From: Burkholderiales bacterium
GTDB lineage: Bacteria > Pseudomonadota > Gammaproteobacteria > Burkholderiales > Ga0077523
Direction: 5' to 3'
Length of the DNA stretch: 64,000 nt
Assembly: GCA_019747905.1 (NCBI GenBank)
Contig: JAIEQG010000020.1
Coordinates: 1 to 64,000, forward strand
The notes beneath the pieces are model-generated. The model ran no database searches and was not told the origin of the DNA. It worked only from the letters and a program-made list of their open reading frames with translations. Below, one piece after another: positions 62,341 through 64,000 of this stretch. Position 1 is the first letter of the stretch; each line of letters begins with the position of its first letter. Position numbers and translations under genes: made by a program.

Positions 62341-63903
62341 ATGAACGAGCACGACGGCAATCTGCTGGAACTCACCGGGATCTCGAAGCGCTTTCCCGGG
62401 GTGCTGGCGCTCGACAACGTGGATTTCGATCTGCGCCACGGCGAGGTGCACGTCCTGTTCGGCGAAAACGGGGCGGGCAAGTCCACCCTGATCAACGTCA
62501 TCGCAGGTACTTTCGGCCCCGACAGCGGGCGCTTCCTGTACCAGGGTCGCGAGATCCGCAAACTCACGCCGCATCAGGCGCGCGTGATGGGCATCAGCCC
62601 GGTGTTCCAGGAATTCAGCCTGGTGCCGGAGATGACCGTGGACGAGAACCTGTTCCTCGGCCGCGAGCGCTCGCGCTTCACCTTTCTCAACAAGCGCGCC
62701 ATGCGCGCCAAGGCCCGCGAAGTCATCGCGGAGCTCGGCTTCAATCTCGATCCGACACGCAAGGTCGGATCGCTCTCCCGCGCCCACCAGCAGATGGTGG
62801 AGATCGCCAAGGCGCTGCTCACCGACGTGCGCCTGCTGATCCTCGACGAACCCACGGCTTCGCTCACCGAGGCCGAGACAATCAAGCTCTTCGCGCTGAT
62901 CGACCGCCTGCGGGCCCAGGGGGTGGGCATCATCTACGTCTCGCACCGCATGGGCGAGATCAAGCAGATCGCCGATCGCATCAGCGTGCTGCGCGACGGC
63001 CGCAAGATCGCCACGGTCCGGTCCGACGAGATCTCGGAGACCGAGCTGGTGGAACTGATGGCCGGCCGCAAGATCGAGGTGCTGTTCCCGCACGTGGATC
63101 ACCGGCCTGCGGAAGACCTGCTCGAAGTGCGCAATCTCACCCTCGCCTCGGGCAGCGTGAAGGACGTGACCTTCCATGCGCGTGCCGGCGAGATCACCGG
63201 CATCGCCGGGCTGGTGGGTTGCGGCAAGTCGGAGTTGATCCGCGCGGTGTTCGGCCTCGACCCGGTCGAATCGGGCACCGTGCTGCTGTACGGCAAGGAG
63301 ACCTCGTCGTTCAAGCCCACCGCCATGCTGCGCGCGGGCGTGTGCTACTTCCCGTCCGATCGCGTCGCCGAAGGCCTGGCGCTGGCACGCCCGGTCCGCG
63401 AGAACGTATCGATGGCAGCACTCGACCTGCCCGAGTTCGCCAAGGGCCAGGTGATCCGGCGCAAGGAAGAGAAGAAGACCATCCAGGACATCGTGGATCG
63501 CCTGAAGCTGCGTCCGCCGCAGATCGAACCCGCGGTGGGCCGCCTGTCCGGCGGCAATCGCCAGAAGGTCGTGCTGGGTCGCGGGCTGGCCCGCGAGATC
63601 CGCGTCTTCCTCTTCGACGAGCCGACCGTGGGCATCGACGTCGGCGCCAAGCTGGAAGTCTACGAACTGATGAAACTGCTGCTCGAGATGGGGGCTGCGA
63701 TCGTGCTGGTCTCCTCCGAGCTGCCCGAGGTGCTGCACCTGTCGAACCGGCTCTACGTGATGCACCACGCCCGGATGGTCGCGGAACTCACCGGCCAGGA
63801 CATCAACGAGCAGGCCGTGCTGGCCTGCTTCTTCCGTGAAGACGCTCCCAACGCCGGCTCCGACGAAGTGCCGGCGGAGCGCGCCGTCGCCTCCGCGGCG
63901 TGA
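62341..63903 (+). CDS. Sugar-type ABC transporter ATPase with two nucleotide domains (RbsA-like)
   Basis: 520 residues. First domain: Walker A GENGAGKST (41-49), Walker B LLILDEPTAS. Second: Walker A-like GLVGCGKSEL, signature LSGGNRQK and Walker B VFLFDEPTVGIDVG. The first signature reads LSRAHQQM where LSxGQ is expected, so it deviates at two residues. A half-degenerate pair is common in this family. Powers import of the ligand of the preceding binding protein. ATG at 62341 rather than 62281 because of the stem-loop. Confidence 0.92.
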   Translation: MNEHDGNLLELTGISKRFPGVLALDNVDFDLRHGEVHVLFGENGAGKSTLINVIAGTFGPDSGRFLYQGREIRKLTPHQARVMGISPVFQEFSLVPEMTVDENLFLGRERSRFTFLNKRAMRAKAREVIAELGFNLDPTRKVGSLSRAHQQMVEIAKALLTDVRLLILDEPTASLTEAETIKLFALIDRLRAQGVGIIYVSHRMGEIKQIADRISVLRDGRKIATVRSDEISETELVELMAGRKIEVLFPHVDHRPAEDLLEVRNLTLASGSVKDVTFHARAGEITGIAGLVGCGKSELIRAVFGLDPVESGTVLLYGKETSSFKPTAMLRAGVCYFPSDRVAEGLALARPVRENVSMAALDLPEFAKGQVIRRKEEKKTIQDIVDRLKLRPPQIEPAVGRLSGGNRQKVVLGRGLAREIRVFLFDEPTVGIDVGAKLEVYELMKLLLEMGAAIVLVSSELPEVLHLSNRLYVMHHARMVAELTGQDINEQAVLACFFREDAPNAGSDEVPAERAVASAA

Positions 63904-63913
63904 CCCTCGGATC

Positions 63914-64000
63914 GTGACCACAGTCGCCATCGAACCGGCATCTGTCGCCCAGCCGAAGCTGGCACTGGTGAGCCGCGCCCTGCGGCGCATCGGCTTCCTG
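63914..64000 (+). CDS. ABC transporter permease, N-terminal part only (cut by window end)
   Basis: GTG at 63914, ten bases after the ATPase stop, opens a frame of 29 codons running off the window: VTTVAIEPASVAQPKLALVS then RALRRIGFL. Position in the binding protein-ATPase-permease order makes a RbsC-like membrane permease the expected product, but too little is present for family motifs. Confidence 0.6.
   Translation, partial: MTTVAIEPASVAQPKLALVSRALRRIGFL

Noticed and set aside
60777-62567. Minus-strand open frame of about 600 codons
   Set aside because: Antisense to the binding protein and ATPase genes; only a GC-skew artefact.
1-64000. tRNA, rRNA, riboswitch or insertion sequence
   Set aside because: No cloverleaf-like or conserved riboswitch core, transposase motif or terminal inverted repeat with target duplication was found by eye; covariance searches could still detect small RNAs.

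Overview
The window is chromosomal DNA of a high-GC Gram-negative bacterium, most likely a betaproteobacterium of Burkholderiales type. Reasons: strong G/C bias at third codon positions, gene families usual in that group (lutABC with an IclR regulator, czcCBA, PEP-CTERM protein, CNP1-like protein, DUF1415, TctE-type kinase), and two families of GC-rich palindromic repeats between genes. No rRNA, tRNA, CRISPR array, transposase or phage gene was seen. Species cannot be named from the sequence.

Layout. 1-2.5 kb: a ketoacyl synthase and a chain-length-factor-like partner, probably the edge of an aryl-polyene-type cluster. 2.5-8.2 kb: serine hydrolase, a MoaD/ThiS-like ubiquitin fold protein paired with an Asp-box propeller, a YdeI-family protein, aquaporin Z plus a small unknown protein, and a PNPOx-like flavoprotein. 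8.3-13 kb (minus): glycosyltransferase, type II P-type ATPase, diguanylate cyclase. 13-17.9 kb: lutCBA for L-lactate oxidation, divergent from an IclR regulator, then PBP7-type endopeptidase. 18-26 kb: czcCBA-type RND efflux divergent from a response regulator/histidine kinase pair. 26-32.3 kb: a three-gene signalling operon (membrane PAS kinase, single-domain receiver, REC-PAS-GGDEF-EAL protein). 32-38 kb: Atm1-type ABC exporter, a tandem-repeat block, small envelope proteins, an SDR. 38.7-42.5 kb: a secreted module (DUF6345-like protein, unknown secreted protein, PEP-CTERM protein, DsbA-like protein). 42.7-50.2 kb: enolase-superfamily enzyme, metallo-beta-lactamase-fold hydrolase plus dihaem cytochrome, methyltransferase, dihaem peroxidase, CNP1-like protein, YciH/SUI1, RNA pseudouridine synthase, DUF1415.

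50.5-64 kb is the most interesting part. A LysR gene diverges from a long plus-strand cluster: PxpA (LamB/YcsF), GST, biotin carrier, biotin carboxylase, two carboxyltransferase subunits (KipI/AHS1 and KipA/AHS2 types), HyuB and HyuA (hydantoinase/oxoprolinase), then a TorT-like binding protein, a double ATPase and the start of the permease gene. The four biotin-related subunits together carry all the domains of urea carboxylase as separate proteins. No allophanate hydrolase is present; PxpA and HyuAB are there instead. I infer an inducible uptake and catabolic system for a cyclic amide, ureide or lactam of unknown identity.

Start codons were often moved downstream of the longest open frame because upstream extensions run through intergenic repeats or a neighbouring gene. 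Database identity, exact substrates and promoter strengths could not be tested here.
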